A DNA stretch of 48,554 bases, taken from an uncultured Woeseiaceae bacterium. GTDB taxonomy: Bacteria; Pseudomonadota; Gammaproteobacteria; Steroidobacterales; Woeseiaceae. How positions within the stretch are numbered: the stretch's first letter is position 1; the number at the start of each line of letters is the position of its first letter. The notes beneath the pieces are model-generated. The model worked only from the letters and a program-made list of their open reading frames with translations. It was not told the DNA's origin and did no database searches. This document shows, piece after piece, positions 16,272 through 26,648 of the stretch. The stretch covers positions 1 to 48,554 of the forward strand of contig CAJJBK010000042.1 of assembly GCA_905182415.1 (NCBI GenBank), read 5' to 3'. The position numbers and the translations under genes are program-made.

Positions 16272-19200
16272 CTTTCAGTCAAATGTAATATCTTAAGATT
16301 TGGGAAATAAAGTGCCGTTTTTGGATGAAGGCCGCTGTAATTCTTGTATATAGCGGCATATTTAGTTAATTGATCCTTGTAGCGAATCGCTTCTGAATCG
16401 ATAAAATCTGAAAGTCGACCTCCCTCATGATTGCCGGTTTTGTAATCAATTATCCAGTGCTGGTTATTTTCATCTATGTGGACCCTGTCTATGATAATCG
16501 AGTAACGCTTGTTTTCCCAAATACCAGTAAGGGGAAGCTCTGAAAATCCCTCACTCAAGATAATCTGATGATTTTTTTTGTCTTCAATGACATTAGTCAT
16601 TGCCTGATATACTTTCTTCATCACGTTATCAAGCTGATCTTCTTTGACATAAATATTTCTTGCCCAATTTATTAGCATGGGCTTAAAACTATCAACTTCA
16701 TTCAAAGATGGAATTTTTTTATCCACAGATAATTTATAAAGCCACCGATGTATGATGGTGCCAGATTTTTTGGCATTTTCGCCGACCCATGAATATTCAA
16801 TATTATCTGAAGTTATTGATTCTGCATCCAAACCAAAAGATTCAATAGATGGGGCTTTTGAAGCAAAAGGAGTCAAGTAAAGATCATTTATACGTCTCAA
16901 GATTGGTTGAGTATAAATCGATTTTGGTTTGATATAATTATCAGATGAAATATTTTCATTTTCTAAATTAGTTTCAAATGTTTTTCTCAAAGATGGCCAC
17001 AATCGTCCGAGCAATGATGATTTTGATGGAGGTATTAATGTATTGCCATCATCAGTTTGTTTGGTTTTTACATTACCAATAACCTCTAATGATTCACGTG
17101 CCCTCGTATACGCAACATATATCAATCGATCTAACTCTAAAAGCTCACCTTCTTTTGAGGTCTCTTGAATGTATGAATGTAATTTATCCTCATCCCGCGA
17201 CCCTATCGGACTTATAACGATGTCATCGGAAAATGAATCTGAGGGTCGAGACATCCAATTAATTACCGGTCTTTCAGAAGCTCTTGCTCCAGCCCCCAAT
17301 GAAGGAAGAATGACATGATCAAATTCTAATCCCTTTGATTTATGGATTGTCATTACATTAATTCGAACTTCTTTAAGATCTGAACTAGTTACTCTAATTT
17401 CGTCGATTTTACTCTCAAGCTCGGAAGGATCATCTAAACTTCCACCAACATCAATCGCTTCTATTGCCTTAAAAAACCTTTGTATGTTTTCTAGCTGCTC
17501 TATATTGGTAATTAATGCCGGACCATTTAACCGATACCAGGTTATCTCAACACGCTCTCGTAGTGTCAGCATTTTGCTTGGATCGACATAAGGAGAAATA
17601 ATATGACAAAATTTATTCAATCGGGATTGGCTATTTTTGGATAGTACTTTGATTTTACTTTTATCCTGAATTAACTCCCAGATACTTTTTTCATTTTCAC
17701 CTCTAACTAATGCAATTAAATCAATCCAAGTTAACCCTAATAATGGACCTCTGAGTATTCCCAGCCAAGCCGCCCTATCACATTTATGACAAATCGCCCT
17801 CGTTAAAGCCAAAAGATCAATAACTTCGGGTAGGTCAGTCAATCGATCAATCTCAACTGCATTATAGTGGATTTTCTCTTCCCTCAATAACGTTAGCAAT
17901 AATGTCAATTGCGGCCTTGATCTCACCAATATGGCAATATTACCCGCTGTTTGTTTTAGCTTATTTCTGATTATATTGACGGTATAGGCTGCCTGAGCTT
18001 CTTTACTTTTATCAAAAAGACTGTGAATGCTATATTCGCCAGAATTTATTTTAGATGGATCTGCGGTCGCCTCAGAATAAGTAACCGCACCTCTAACTAA
18101 ATCCTCTGAACTAGGTAATACTTTTTTGAAAGTTTGATTGAATTGATCTACCAATATGCCACCTGATCTATAATTACTTTTAAGAACTAAAAAAGTCAAC
18201 GGAATATCGCCCAAGCCCTTTTTACTACTTATTAAAAATTGTGAAACCTGAGCATTTCTAAACCTAAATATAGATTGCATGGGATCTCCAACAAGAAATA
18301 AAGTCCTCTTGTCTTTTTCCTCCCAACCGCGAGTCAATGATTCGAGAAACTGATATTGTCGCGTTGATGTATCTTGCATTTCATCAACTAGGATATGCTT
18401 AAGCTTGTAATCCATAATGAGCGCTAGATCTGTTGGGAACTCATCATCACCGAGTGCTAATCTGGCGCAATCAGCCATTTCTATAAAATCAGCTGTATTT
18501 TTTTGTGCGAATATATTTTTTAGTTCTGCAACTGCATAAGGAAGCAGTCTAAATAATACAATTAAGATATCCCATTGCTGGGCATCATAATGTGGATTTG
18601 GAAGCAATCTAACTGAATGAAGCAATTCCCTAAGAAGGTTAAGATCACTCGCTTCATTTATTATTTCTTTAGTTTCTTCTTTTTCTTCTTTTGCCGCAGG
18701 CGGAAAACCGTTATTTTTATTTAAAGATTTCCGCCAAGCACCTGATTTCGTCAGTAAAAGATCAGCAATAAGACACCAACTATCATTATCCTCATAAGAA
18801 TTAAGTTCTTTAACTGAGGACAATGAAGATAAAAATGTAAATTTATCATTCTCTACCAACAAAAAGTTAAAAATATTCGACAAACGTAAAAATAATTGCT
18901 CTGGAAATTCTTGTATTAATTTTGATTGATGATCTGCTACCAAGCTTTGTATATTTTTTTCTAACTGAACTCGTAATGCCGAGTAATTTGCTTCATTCAA
19001 ACTGACACCTGAACCAATAATATCCATCCATTGATCCCGTCTCGCTAGCATTTTCTCGACATAATCAATATATTTATAGAGATTTACATCTATATGCATT
19101 AATAATTTTTCTGCATCAGAGATTGAAGTCTCGGCATTTTCATTAGAGAGGAGATTTAAAGTGGATATTGCAGCCAATCGATAGTTGGCTTTTAAATCTC

Positions 19201-19651
19201 GGTTTAATAATAATTTTTTACCAAAACCAAATTTAGACGTTACCGGTGATTTATTCACAATTTCAGAACATAATGAATCTAAAGTTAAAATTTTCATGCG
19301 CTTATGAGCGTGGATCAAATTCCATTTACATTCTTTGTCCTTTTTTAAGACCTCATTTGCATAATGATGAGTCTTTATTTGGTAATCTTCAGTAGGCTTT
19401 ATATTGGAACTTGCTTTTGTTATTGCCCTCAAAACTCTTTGCTTCATCTCATTTGCTGCTTTTACCGTAAAAGTAATTGCTACAATTTCCTCGGGCTGAG
19501 TGACGCAAGCTAATAGCTTAAGATATCGCTGAATGAGAAGTTCAGTTTTTCCTGAGCCAGCAGGAGCTTGAATAATGAACGATTTTTCTATATCTAGAGC
19601 TTGCTTACGGATACCGTCATCATTGCTTAAAAGAGCATCAACTTGACTCAT
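16268..19651 (-). CDS. addA: AddA-type helicase-nuclease (double-strand break repair)
   Basis: UvrD/RecB-like superfamily 1 helicase with a C-terminal nuclease that resects double-strand breaks for RecA loading. Walker A APAGSGKT is at 29-36 with a Q-motif Gln17, followed by VAITFTVKAANEMKQRV (Ia), LVDEMQDTSTRQYQF (II), LVGDPMQSIFRFRNA (III), TIHKSKGLEFDHV (V) and YVAYTRARESL (VI). The PD-(D/E)XK nuclease core ends with HWIIDYKTGNHEG near the C-terminus. At 1127 residues it fits AddA; RecB is possible but the partner upstream is AddB-like, not RecC. It overlaps addB by 14 nt. Confidence 0.87.
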   Translation of the reverse strand: MSQVDALLSNDDGIRKQALDIEKSFIIQAPAGSGKTELLIQRYLKLLACVTQPEEIVAITFTVKAANEMKQRVLRAITKASSNIKPTEDYQIKTHHYANEVLKKDKECKWNLIHAHKRMKILTLDSLCSEIVNKSPVTSKFGFGKKLLLNRDLKANYRLAAISTLNLLSNENAETSISDAEKLLMHIDVNLYKYIDYVEKMLARRDQWMDIIGSGVSLNEANYSALRVQLEKNIQSLVADHQSKLIQEFPEQLFLRLSNIFNFLLVENDKFTFLSSLSSVKELNSYEDNDSWCLIADLLLTKSGAWRKSLNKNNGFPPAAKEEKEETKEIINEASDLNLLRELLHSVRLLPNPHYDAQQWDILIVLFRLLPYAVAELKNIFAQKNTADFIEMADCARLALGDDEFPTDLALIMDYKLKHILVDEMQDTSTRQYQFLESLTRGWEEKDKRTLFLVGDPMQSIFRFRNAQVSQFLISSKKGLGDIPLTFLVLKSNYRSGGILVDQFNQTFKKVLPSSEDLVRGAVTYSEATADPSKINSGEYSIHSLFDKSKEAQAAYTVNIIRNKLKQTAGNIAILVRSRPQLTLLLTLLREEKIHYNAVEIDRLTDLPEVIDLLALTRAICHKCDRAAWLGILRGPLLGLTWIDLIALVRGENEKSIWELIQDKSKIKVLSKNSQSRLNKFCHIISPYVDPSKMLTLRERVEITWYRLNGPALITNIEQLENIQRFFKAIEAIDVGGSLDDPSELESKIDEIRVTSSDLKEVRINVMTIHKSKGLEFDHVILPSLGAGARASERPVINWMSRPSDSFSDDIVISPIGSRDEDKLHSYIQETSKEGELLELDRLIYVAYTRARESLEVIGNVKTKQTDDGNTLIPPSKSSLLGRLWPSLRKTFETNLENENISSDNYIKPKSIYTQPILRRINDLYLTPFASKAPSIESFGLDAESITSDNIEYSWVGENAKKSGTIIHRWLYKLSVDKKIPSLNEVDSFKPMLINWARNIYVKEDQLDNVMKKVYQAMTNVIEDKKNHQIILSEGFSELPLTGIWENKRYSIIIDRVHIDENNQHWIIDYKTGNHEGGRLSDFIDSEAIRYKDQLTKYAAIYKNYSGLHPKTALYFPNLKILHLTES

Positions 19652-22262
19652 TTTTAAGCTCCTGAATTCGACTTAATACGTGCAGATGTCTCAAGTTATT
19701 ATTACTGTCTAACTGGGTTTTCTGATTGATAGAGGTATCACCACTTGAAATACTAGATAAGACTTTATGAACTTCATCGATACCAATATCGATATCATAT
19801 GATTTATGTTTATTATTTTTACAATGATTAAAATCATGGAGCCCTACAGACACAAAATTAATTGTATCCTTATCTTTAAAATTTATAAAAGAAGCGGTGG
19901 CAGGTTGGTTCTGGATCGCCGCAGCATAAACAAAAAGCTGAATAGAGGATATAGCATTATCTGAATTTATAATTGCCTTTCCACTATTGCCAGTTTTGTA
20001 ATCAATAACATGAGATGTATTATCTTGATAAACATCTACCCTATCAACTCGCAAGCTTAGCTTTAGATTGGCGTAAGTGAAGTTTAATTTTTCTTCAATA
20101 CCCTGAATCTCAAAGTAATCACGATTCAATTCATTCGCTAAGAAATTAGCTAACAGCAACTCAGATCGAGATTTTTCCAATTGAAAAAGTCGTTTCAAAA
20201 TTGGATTACCACTACTATTGATGTCTTTATCGTAAGTTAAGCTTACTGCTTTTCGAATACGCTGTTTTTTTTCATTTTCCGACCATGATTGAATGTCTTT
20301 CGATGATAGTTTAATACTGAATAATTCAGCCAACGAATCATGCAGTAATGAACCTCTTAAGAATGGACTAATACCTACCACAAATTTATCCAAAGGCTTT
20401 ACCGAAAGTCTGCCGCCAACAAAAGATGAAAAAGGATCACTTAAATAAGCTTGGATGGTATTAACTCCTCCGGCCAAATATTCTATATTTTGAACTTTTG
20501 GAACATTCTCTTTCACTTCGATTGTATTCTGGCTTAAGAAAGGCAAAAGATACCAGTCAGGATCACTACAAATTTGAGTGTTATCTCCAACATCTATCAT
20601 CGATGTAAATTCTAATAACAAGTCATTTTTATTTATCGAATAACTGTAATTTATATTTGCTGCTGCCGATGATAATGATTTCAATAATTTTTTCTGGGTT
20701 GCAATTGAAGCTGAAGACTGCATATTGGGGAGGTTATATTGCCTTTGAATAACGGTAGAAATAAGCGCAGATGATTTCAGGTTTTTTGGCCAATTTTCAT
20801 TATCCATGCCTGACATCCAAAGATAATCAAATTCCATACCAACGGCATCATCGAAACTTAAGATAGTGATAGCGCTTAATGAATCTTCTGGCTGGAATAC
20901 AGTATTTTCAATTGAGTTTAATAGACGATTAATGACATATACCAATGATACTTTGTCATAAATAATTTGAGTGCTTTCAATCTCATTTAATAAATCTTGC
21001 CACCGAGTCAATAATTGGTAATCAGTATTAGTAGGATTATCTATACCCGGCCACCCCAATGACTCAAGGTCGGCACTGACTATATCAAACCAATCTCGAA
21101 TTAATTTATTTGTATTTCGTGATATTTTTGTTTTTTCGAAAACAACTAGTTTCGATATCACCTCAAGCTCATCTGGACTAGAGTCCAATTTGAATTTTTC
21201 TATAAATTCTTCAATCTGCCAGTCCCTCTCTGGCAATAATCTTAATTTTGACTCTATAGAGTGTGAACCTGCGACATTAATATCTTGAAATAACGAGCTT
21301 CTTACCAATAAACTGATCTCTTTTGAAGATAATGCTGATTGATACCACTTTAGCAAGAGTAAACAGTTAAATATTATAGGGTAATTATTTATATGCCCCT
21401 CATACCTATTGTTAATGAGTGATGCTTGGTGCGGATAATTGTATTGCCAGCCTGGAGATAAACCCTCCATGATTAAATATCTAATCTCCCTAGATTGATG
21501 AGCATCATTTATTAATACGGCTATTTTTGATTCGGGATGTCCTTGCAGCATTTTTCTAGCCCAGGCGCCAACCGACCTAAACTCTGCTTCAATATCTTTA
21601 TAAGAATTTTTACCGGCAATAGAAGCAGGCTGCGCGTAATTCATATAGTTTATTTCTATGTTACTTTGTAAAGCGGTATTCAACTGGTCTAATATTGGCA
21701 ATGGTTCATAAAAGCCAACAAGTGAAAGCGATTTATCGTCTTTTGGGTTCAACCATTCCTCTGGATCATATTGTAGTAAATGATTTGCCAGCATCGACGA
21801 ATCTAACCAATTATTTTTTGTTATTTTTTCAACATATAGTTGTAATACGCTAGAGAATAATTGGGTCTCTTCAGAATTCTCCAGCTCAGTAATTTCAGTA
21901 AATGGCACGCAGAAATCACACAACTGTCTAAATGCATCTTGGGCCTCACTAGCGAGTCGATTAATATTTGCTAAAGGATCGCTGAGTACAGCTTGGAAGC
22001 ACTGCTCCCACAATAAATGAGATATATTGTTGTCTATGATTAGTAAGTTACCCACATCTGTACTATTGAGATATCTATTTTTTAGCCAGTCTCGCCAAAA
22101 AAATATTTTTGGTGTGGCCCATGCTTGTTTTTTTAGTCTCAATTGAGATTTATCATACTCATTGATTAAATCTCTCGCCAAAACCTGAGACACAGTTAAG
22201 ATAATTTCATTATTTTTAATTTTTTCTGGCAACCAAGGATAAATGAAGCTATTTACACTCAT
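19638..22262 (-). CDS. addB: AddB-type PD-(D/E)XK nuclease/inactivated helicase
   Basis: Partner of AddA in the break-resection complex. The large N-terminal part is a degenerate helicase fold without a Walker A motif, as in proteobacterial AddB; a recognisable helicase-like segment is ITILSFDDAVGMEFDYLWMSGMDNENWP. The C-terminal nuclease contains LRVDRVDVYQ followed by HVIDYKTGNSGKA, the catalytic Asp-x-Lys. The cysteines that hold the iron-sulfur cluster in Bacillus AddB are not evident around the nuclease. Its ATG overlaps the CoA-transferase stop (ATGA) and its 3' end overlaps addA, so it lies in a four-gene operon. Confidence 0.82.
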   Translation of the reverse strand: MSVNSFIYPWLPEKIKNNEIILTVSQVLARDLINEYDKSQLRLKKQAWATPKIFFWRDWLKNRYLNSTDVGNLLIIDNNISHLLWEQCFQAVLSDPLANINRLASEAQDAFRQLCDFCVPFTEITELENSEETQLFSSVLQLYVEKITKNNWLDSSMLANHLLQYDPEEWLNPKDDKSLSLVGFYEPLPILDQLNTALQSNIEINYMNYAQPASIAGKNSYKDIEAEFRSVGAWARKMLQGHPESKIAVLINDAHQSREIRYLIMEGLSPGWQYNYPHQASLINNRYEGHINNYPIIFNCLLLLKWYQSALSSKEISLLVRSSLFQDINVAGSHSIESKLRLLPERDWQIEEFIEKFKLDSSPDELEVISKLVVFEKTKISRNTNKLIRDWFDIVSADLESLGWPGIDNPTNTDYQLLTRWQDLLNEIESTQIIYDKVSLVYVINRLLNSIENTVFQPEDSLSAITILSFDDAVGMEFDYLWMSGMDNENWPKNLKSSALISTVIQRQYNLPNMQSSASIATQKKLLKSLSSAAANINYSYSINKNDLLLEFTSMIDVGDNTQICSDPDWYLLPFLSQNTIEVKENVPKVQNIEYLAGGVNTIQAYLSDPFSSFVGGRLSVKPLDKFVVGISPFLRGSLLHDSLAELFSIKLSSKDIQSWSENEKKQRIRKAVSLTYDKDINSSGNPILKRLFQLEKSRSELLLANFLANELNRDYFEIQGIEEKLNFTYANLKLSLRVDRVDVYQDNTSHVIDYKTGNSGKAIINSDNAISSIQLFVYAAAIQNQPATASFINFKDKDTINFVSVGLHDFNHCKNNKHKSYDIDIGIDEVHKVLSSISSGDTSINQKTQLDSNNNLRHLHVLSRIQELKNESS

Positions 22263-23476
22263 ACTATATTCTTGCTACGTAGTTTCTCTATCTCAGTATC
22301 AGAGTAACCTAAATTCTCTTTTAAAATTTCATTCGTATGCTCACTTAGCTTTGGAGGTGCCCTATTATATTGAATTTTGTAACTTGAAAATGTGACTGGA
22401 TTCGCGACTGTAGGAACCTTCTCATTGTCTGATGTAACTGTATATCTAACTATATTTCGTTCCTTGGAATAGCTGTCATTAAATACCTCTTGAATATTGT
22501 TAATTGGTCCACACGGAATACCGTGCTCCCTAAACAAAGACAACCAATGATTGGCATTATTTTTAATAAAAATTACTTGTAAAAAATTTATAATTTCTTC
22601 TTTATTAACAATGCGTTGTTCATTTGTTTTGAACTTATTTATAAATTTAGTATTAGTTTCATTTAGGACTGTCATTAACCGCTTGAATTGACCATCATTT
22701 CCAATCGCCAGCATGATCTCACCATCGTTTGTTGAGAAAGTCTGATATGGAACGATATTTGGATGTCCAGTCCCCTCTCTTACAGGTATTTCGCCACCAA
22801 TTAAGTAGTTCATACTCTGATTGGCTAACCATGCTACCTGGGTATCGTATAATGGGATATTTATACGCTGCCCTTCATGATTTTTTTCTCGCTGATAAAG
22901 CGAAGCTAATATAGCTGTAACTGCATACATTCCAGCCATAATATCTGCGATAGCGACTCCCGATTTTTGTGGTTTACCTTCTTTCTCCCCAGTAATACTC
23001 ATTAGACCACCTGATGCTTGTATCATCGCATCATAACCAGATTCGTCTGATTTGCTCGAGGTTTCAGAAAAAGCAGTTATAGAACAGTAAATTAATTTAC
23101 TGTTTATTTTTTTTAACTGTTTCTCACCTAGTCCATATTTTTCAAGTGTTCCAGCCCTGTAATTTTCAATCAAAATATCACAAGACTTAATCAGTTTCTT
23201 GATTATTAGGGCGCCTTCTTTCGTTGAAAAATCACAAGTTAAAGAGCGTTTATTTCTATTGGTAGATAAAAAATAAGCAGCATCTGAATTATCAAGTCTC
23301 TTTTTGCCGCTCAACCAAGGAGGGCCCCATTGACGAGTATCATCCCCCACTTCTGGCTTCTCAATTTTTATTACCTCAGCACCATAATCAGCGAGTAACT
23401 GAGTAGCCCATGGCCCTGCCAAAATACGACTCATATCCAATATTCGGACACCTTTTAATAAAGGATTATTACGCAT
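22259..23476 (-). CDS. CaiB/BaiF-family acyl-CoA transferase
   Basis: Class III CoA-transferase moving CoA between carboxylic acids; the substrate cannot be told. The N-terminal GVRILDMSRILAGPWATQLLADYGAEVIKIEKP block, the ENYRAGTLEKYGLG segment and the probable catalytic Asp in SGVAIADIMAGMYA identify the family. I chose ATG 23476 (405 residues) because the homologous region starts directly after it and it gives an 8-nt overlap with the upstream sulfurtransferase gene. A GTG at 23509 would add 11 residues and a 41-nt overlap. It overlaps addB by 4 nt. Formyl-CoA transferase or succinyl-CoA:2-hydroxyacid transferase are possible activities. Confidence 0.87.
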   Translation of the reverse strand: MRNNPLLKGVRILDMSRILAGPWATQLLADYGAEVIKIEKPEVGDDTRQWGPPWLSGKKRLDNSDAAYFLSTNRNKRSLTCDFSTKEGALIIKKLIKSCDILIENYRAGTLEKYGLGEKQLKKINSKLIYCSITAFSETSSKSDESGYDAMIQASGGLMSITGEKEGKPQKSGVAIADIMAGMYAVTAILASLYQREKNHEGQRINIPLYDTQVAWLANQSMNYLIGGEIPVREGTGHPNIVPYQTFSTNDGEIMLAIGNDGQFKRLMTVLNETNTKFINKFKTNEQRIVNKEEIINFLQVIFIKNNANHWLSLFREHGIPCGPINNIQEVFNDSYSKERNIVRYTVTSDNEKVPTVANPVTFSSYKIQYNRAPPKLSEHTNEILKENLGYSDTEIEKLRSKNIV

Positions 23477-24314
23477 ATAACACCCGTCTATTATCAGTAA
23501 TCCATTCACTCCAAGAACCGGGGTATAAGGCAGGTTCAGTTATACCTGCAATCACCGCCGATATCGAAAGATGGCAAGCCGTTACTCCAGAGCCGCACAT
23601 TACGCCCCAGTCCTGACAATTGGTTATATTTTTATTTGCAAATATCTTTTTTACTATAGATTGTTCCTTCCAACTACCATCTGGGTTTACAAAATCCATA
23701 AAAGGAATATTTATAGCATTCGATATATGTCCTGCAATTTTATCAATCGGCTCTGACGTGCCACTAAAACGATCTTTATCTCTTGCATCAACCAGTAAAA
23801 AACGAGTTTTATTCAAAAGCCATTGCTCTATCATCTCAGTTGACCACGTTGTAAGTGTATTTGTACTTGCTTCAAAATCACCTTCAGTAATAACTGGTAA
23901 TAATTGAGTTAAAGTAAAATCAGAGCTTAGCCATGCTTTCATACCTCCATCAAGCACTGAAACTCTCTTGTGACCTAGCCACCTGAGAAGCCACCATAGC
24001 CTTGCAGCAATAGCACTATTGCTATCATCATAAACAATTACATGACTTTCTTTTGAGATCCCCCACATTCGAAAAAGAGCAGATATTTCGTTTATATCAG
24101 GTAAGGGATGTCGACCGGTTAGTGGGGTAATTTTTCCAGCCAAATCATTATCTAAATGGGCGTAAACTGCATTAGGAATGTGCCCTTGATTGTATGAGTT
24201 TTGACCTTGACATGGATCTATCAAAGAAAAACGCGTATCAATAATCACGTAATTATTATTATTTATACAATCAACCAATGATGATGGTGTTATCAATACA
24301 TTATTATCAAGCAT
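23469..24314 (-). CDS. sseA: 3-Mercaptopyruvate/thiosulfate sulfurtransferase
   Basis: Two tandem rhodanese domains transfer sulfane sulfur. The first (about 10-125) includes DTRFSLIDP and GHIPNAVYAHLDNDL; the second carries the active-site loop CGSGVTA with Cys240. CGSGVTA favours mercaptopyruvate over thiosulfate, which usually has CRKGVTA in this loop. The segment VYDDSNSAIAARLWWLLRWLGH and VLDGGMKAW are also typical. It is the first gene of the sseA, CoA-transferase, addB, addA run, and is divergent from etfB across 102 nt. Confidence 0.9.
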   Translation of the reverse strand: MLDNNVLITPSSLVDCINNNNYVIIDTRFSLIDPCQGQNSYNQGHIPNAVYAHLDNDLAGKITPLTGRHPLPDINEISALFRMWGISKESHVIVYDDSNSAIAARLWWLLRWLGHKRVSVLDGGMKAWLSSDFTLTQLLPVITEGDFEASTNTLTTWSTEMIEQWLLNKTRFLLVDARDKDRFSGTSEPIDKIAGHISNAINIPFMDFVNPDGSWKEQSIVKKIFANKNITNCQDWGVMCGSGVTACHLSISAVIAGITEPALYPGSWSEWITDNRRVLYA

Positions 24315-24416
24315 AAATTATCCAAAAGTAATGAAAAATTGACAAAAAAGACGTTATATACTTGTACCAAAGTATACTCTCATAGACAATACGATTACTA
24401 AAAATAAATAAGGACA

Positions 24417-25172
24417 ATGTCAGTGAGGAAAATAATTGTTGGACTAAAACGAGTCATTGACTACAACGTTCGTGTAAGAGTACGTCCAGATGGCAGCGGT
24501 GTCGAAACAGATGGTGTCAAAATGAGTATTAATCCATTTGATGAAATTGCACTCGAAGAAGCATTGCGAATTAAAGAACAAGGTAAAGCTGATGAGATTA
24601 TCGTGCTGTCAATCGGTGCAAGCGAATCCCAGCAACAACTTAGAACAGGCCTAGCAATGGGTGCTGATAGGGCTGTATTAATAGAAACTAGCGAAAACCT
24701 CGACCCTCTCAGTATCACTAAAGTTTTTCAAAAAATCATATCGCAAGAAAACCCAAATCTAGTAATATTGGGTAAGCAAGCAATTGATAATGATAATAAT
24801 CAAACAGGACAGATGCTCGCGGCACTCCTTGAGTGGCCACAGGCCACTTTTGCTTCAAAAATTTCATTAAATGACACTAAAGCTGAAGTAATTAGAGAGG
24901 TTGATGCTGGTCTAGAAACTATCGAAATCAACCTGCCCGCTATTATAACGGTGGATCTAAGGCTTAATGAGCCAAGATACGTTAAATTACCGGATATCAT
25001 GAAAGCCAAGAAAAAACCTCTAGACGTTATTGCGTTTGGAGACCTTGATATTACACCTAATGATGCAATTAAAATTCTCAACACTGAGCCACCAGAGCAA
25101 AGACAAAAAGGCATAATGGTGGATAATGTTCCCGCGCTTATAAAAGAACTCGAAAATAAAGGCTTAATCTAA
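24417..25172 (+). CDS. etfB: Electron transfer flavoprotein beta subunit
   Basis: With EtfA it accepts electrons from acyl-CoA dehydrogenases and passes them to ETF:ubiquinone oxidoreductase. The N-terminus [47 protein letters not shown] and the conserved loop [20 protein letters not shown] (AMP site) mark Etf[24 protein letters not shown] is the C-terminal recognition segment. AAGGA lies 3-4 nt before ATG. The stop and the etfA start share one base. Beta-oxidation genes elsewhere in the window are the likely clients. Confidence 0.97.
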   Translation: MSVRKIIVGLKRVIDYNVRVRVRPDGSGVETDGVKMSINPFDEIALEEALRIKEQGKADEIIVLSIGASESQQQLRTGLAMGADRAVLIETSENLDPLSITKVFQKIISQENPNLVILGKQAIDNDNNQTGQMLAALLEWPQATFASKISLNDTKAEVIREVDAGLETIEINLPAIITVDLRLNEPRYVKLPDIMKAKKKPLDVIAFGDLDITPNDAIKILNTEPPEQRQKGIMVDNVPALIKELENKGLI

Positions 25173-26116
25173 TGAACAAAATTCTCGTAATTGCTGAACA
25201 TAATGGTACTGAGATAAATGGCAGCACCAATAAGTGCGTCACTTGTGCAAGTAAAATAGAAAATTGTGAAATTGATGTAGTTGTATTTTCGAAAAATGGT
25301 GATATTTTGGCCTCAAAGGCGGCAAAAATAGATGGGGTAAATAAAGTTATCAAGATCGATGGCGACATAAACGAATTCAGTTTAGCGGCTATAATCGCCC
25401 CTCAAATTAAACACATATCCAGTGATTACTCTCATATTTTCGGCCCGTCTACTACTTTTGGTAAAGACCTTATGCCAAGAGTTGCTGCACTATTGGATAC
25501 CAATCAAATTAGCGACATCATGGAAGTAATTACATCGCACTCATTCAAAAGGCCTACTTATGCTGGTAACGCCATTCTAACTATAGAGGTTGCAAAGTCA
25601 GAAAAAATCATAGCTACAATAAGGACGGCATCATTCACTGCGGCAGAAAATAACAATAATGCCAATATCGATACTGTCTCCCATGATATTCAATTACCAG
25701 ACCACACAAAATACATCTCTCTGCAATCCGGTAAATCAGACCGTCCCGACCTCCAAACCGCAAAAAAAGTGGTATCTGGCGGAAGAGCACTAGCGAGTGA
25801 AGAAAATTTTAAAATTATATACGAACTGGCTGATTCTCTAGGTGCCGGTGCTGGCGCATCAAGAGCCGCTGTTGATGCAGGTTATGTTCCTAACGAAATG
25901 CAAGTCGGTCAAACAGGAAAAATTATAGCGCCCGATCTTTATCTTGCTATCGGTATTTCTGGTGCAATTCAACACCTTACAGGAATTAAAGACGCGGGAA
26001 CGATTGTTGCTATCAACAAGGATGAAGATGCTCCTATTTTCGAAGTAGCTGATATAGGCCTAGTCGGCGATTTATTTAAAATAATACCAGAGCTAAAAGC
26101 TGCTCTCGACGGTTAA
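25172..26116 (+). CDS. etfA: Electron transfer flavoprotein alpha subunit
   Basis: FAD-binding subunit of ETF. The N-terminal domain begins KILVIAEHNG; the C-terminal FAD domain has SGGRALASEENF, LADSLGAGAGASRAAVDAGY, QVGQTGKIIAPDLYLAIGIS and GAIQHLTGIKDAGTIVAINKD, all diagnostic. Length 314 is standard. It is translationally coupled to etfB. It ends 2 nt before the stop of the convergent peroxiredoxin gene, and no terminator separates them. Confidence 0.97.
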   Translation: MNKILVIAEHNGTEINGSTNKCVTCASKIENCEIDVVVFSKNGDILASKAAKIDGVNKVIKIDGDINEFSLAAIIAPQIKHISSDYSHIFGPSTTFGKDLMPRVAALLDTNQISDIMEVITSHSFKRPTYAGNAILTIEVAKSEKIIATIRTASFTAAENNNNANIDTVSHDIQLPDHTKYISLQSGKSDRPDLQTAKKVVSGGRALASEENFKIIYELADSLGAGAGASRAAVDAGYVPNEMQVGQTGKIIAPDLYLAIGISGAIQHLTGIKDAGTIVAINKDEDAPIFEVADIGLVGDLFKIIPELKAALDG

Positions 26117-26118
26117 AT

Positions 26119-26601
26119 CTATAATTTAGATAATACCGAATCAGCTTTACTTGCTTCAATTTTACCGGGCTCTTCAATCATCAAGTCAGTAATGACTCCG
26201 TCATCAGCGATCATGGCAAATCTCTTGCATCGAATCCCCATACCAAAATTACTATTATCATTATCAAGGCCAATTGATTTTGTATAATCACCATTACCGT
26301 CTGCTAGCATTAAAATCTTATCGCCCACAGCCTTATCAACACCCCAAGCATGCATCACAAAAGTATCATTGACTGACATACATGCAATTGTATCCACTTT
26401 CTGGGCATATATTTCATCTGATAGATCTAAATAAGACGGTAAATGGCTCATTGAGCATCCCGGAGTAAATGCACCAGGTACTGCGAAAAGGACGACTTTT
26501 TTTCCATTAAATAGATCATCAGTACTCATCGGTGCTGGACCGTTATCAGTCATTACTGTGAAGACACCTTGAGGTAATTTGTCACCGACTTTTATTGTCA
26601 T
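26119..26601 (-). CDS. Peroxiredoxin, Prx5-type
   Basis: Thiol peroxidase that reduces hydrogen peroxide or organic hydroperoxides. The active-site motif PGAFTPGCS carries the peroxidatic Cys49 with Thr46, and the conserved Arg124/Arg127 region (GIRCKRFAMI) is present. The overall 160-residue layout, with KVDTIACMSVNDTFVMHAWG, is that of Prx5/AhpE-like hybrids reduced by glutathione or glutaredoxin. Cys74 and Cys125 are additional cysteines. It lies 47 nt downstream of the ferredoxin gene on the same strand. Confidence 0.92.
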   Translation of the reverse strand: MTIKVGDKLPQGVFTVMTDNGPAPMSTDDLFNGKKVVLFAVPGAFTPGCSMSHLPSYLDLSDEIYAQKVDTIACMSVNDTFVMHAWGVDKAVGDKILMLADGNGDYTKSIGLDNDNSNFGMGIRCKRFAMIADDGVITDLMIEEPGKIEASKADSVLSKL

Positions 26602-26648
26602 TAGATCTTCCTTTTATTTATAATTTTTAGGGTAATATCAAACTTTAA

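Noticed and set aside
24339-24378. TTGACA upstream of etfB as a -35 box
   Set aside because: The TATACT candidates lie at spacers of 12 and 28 nt, not 16-18, so no promoter is claimed.
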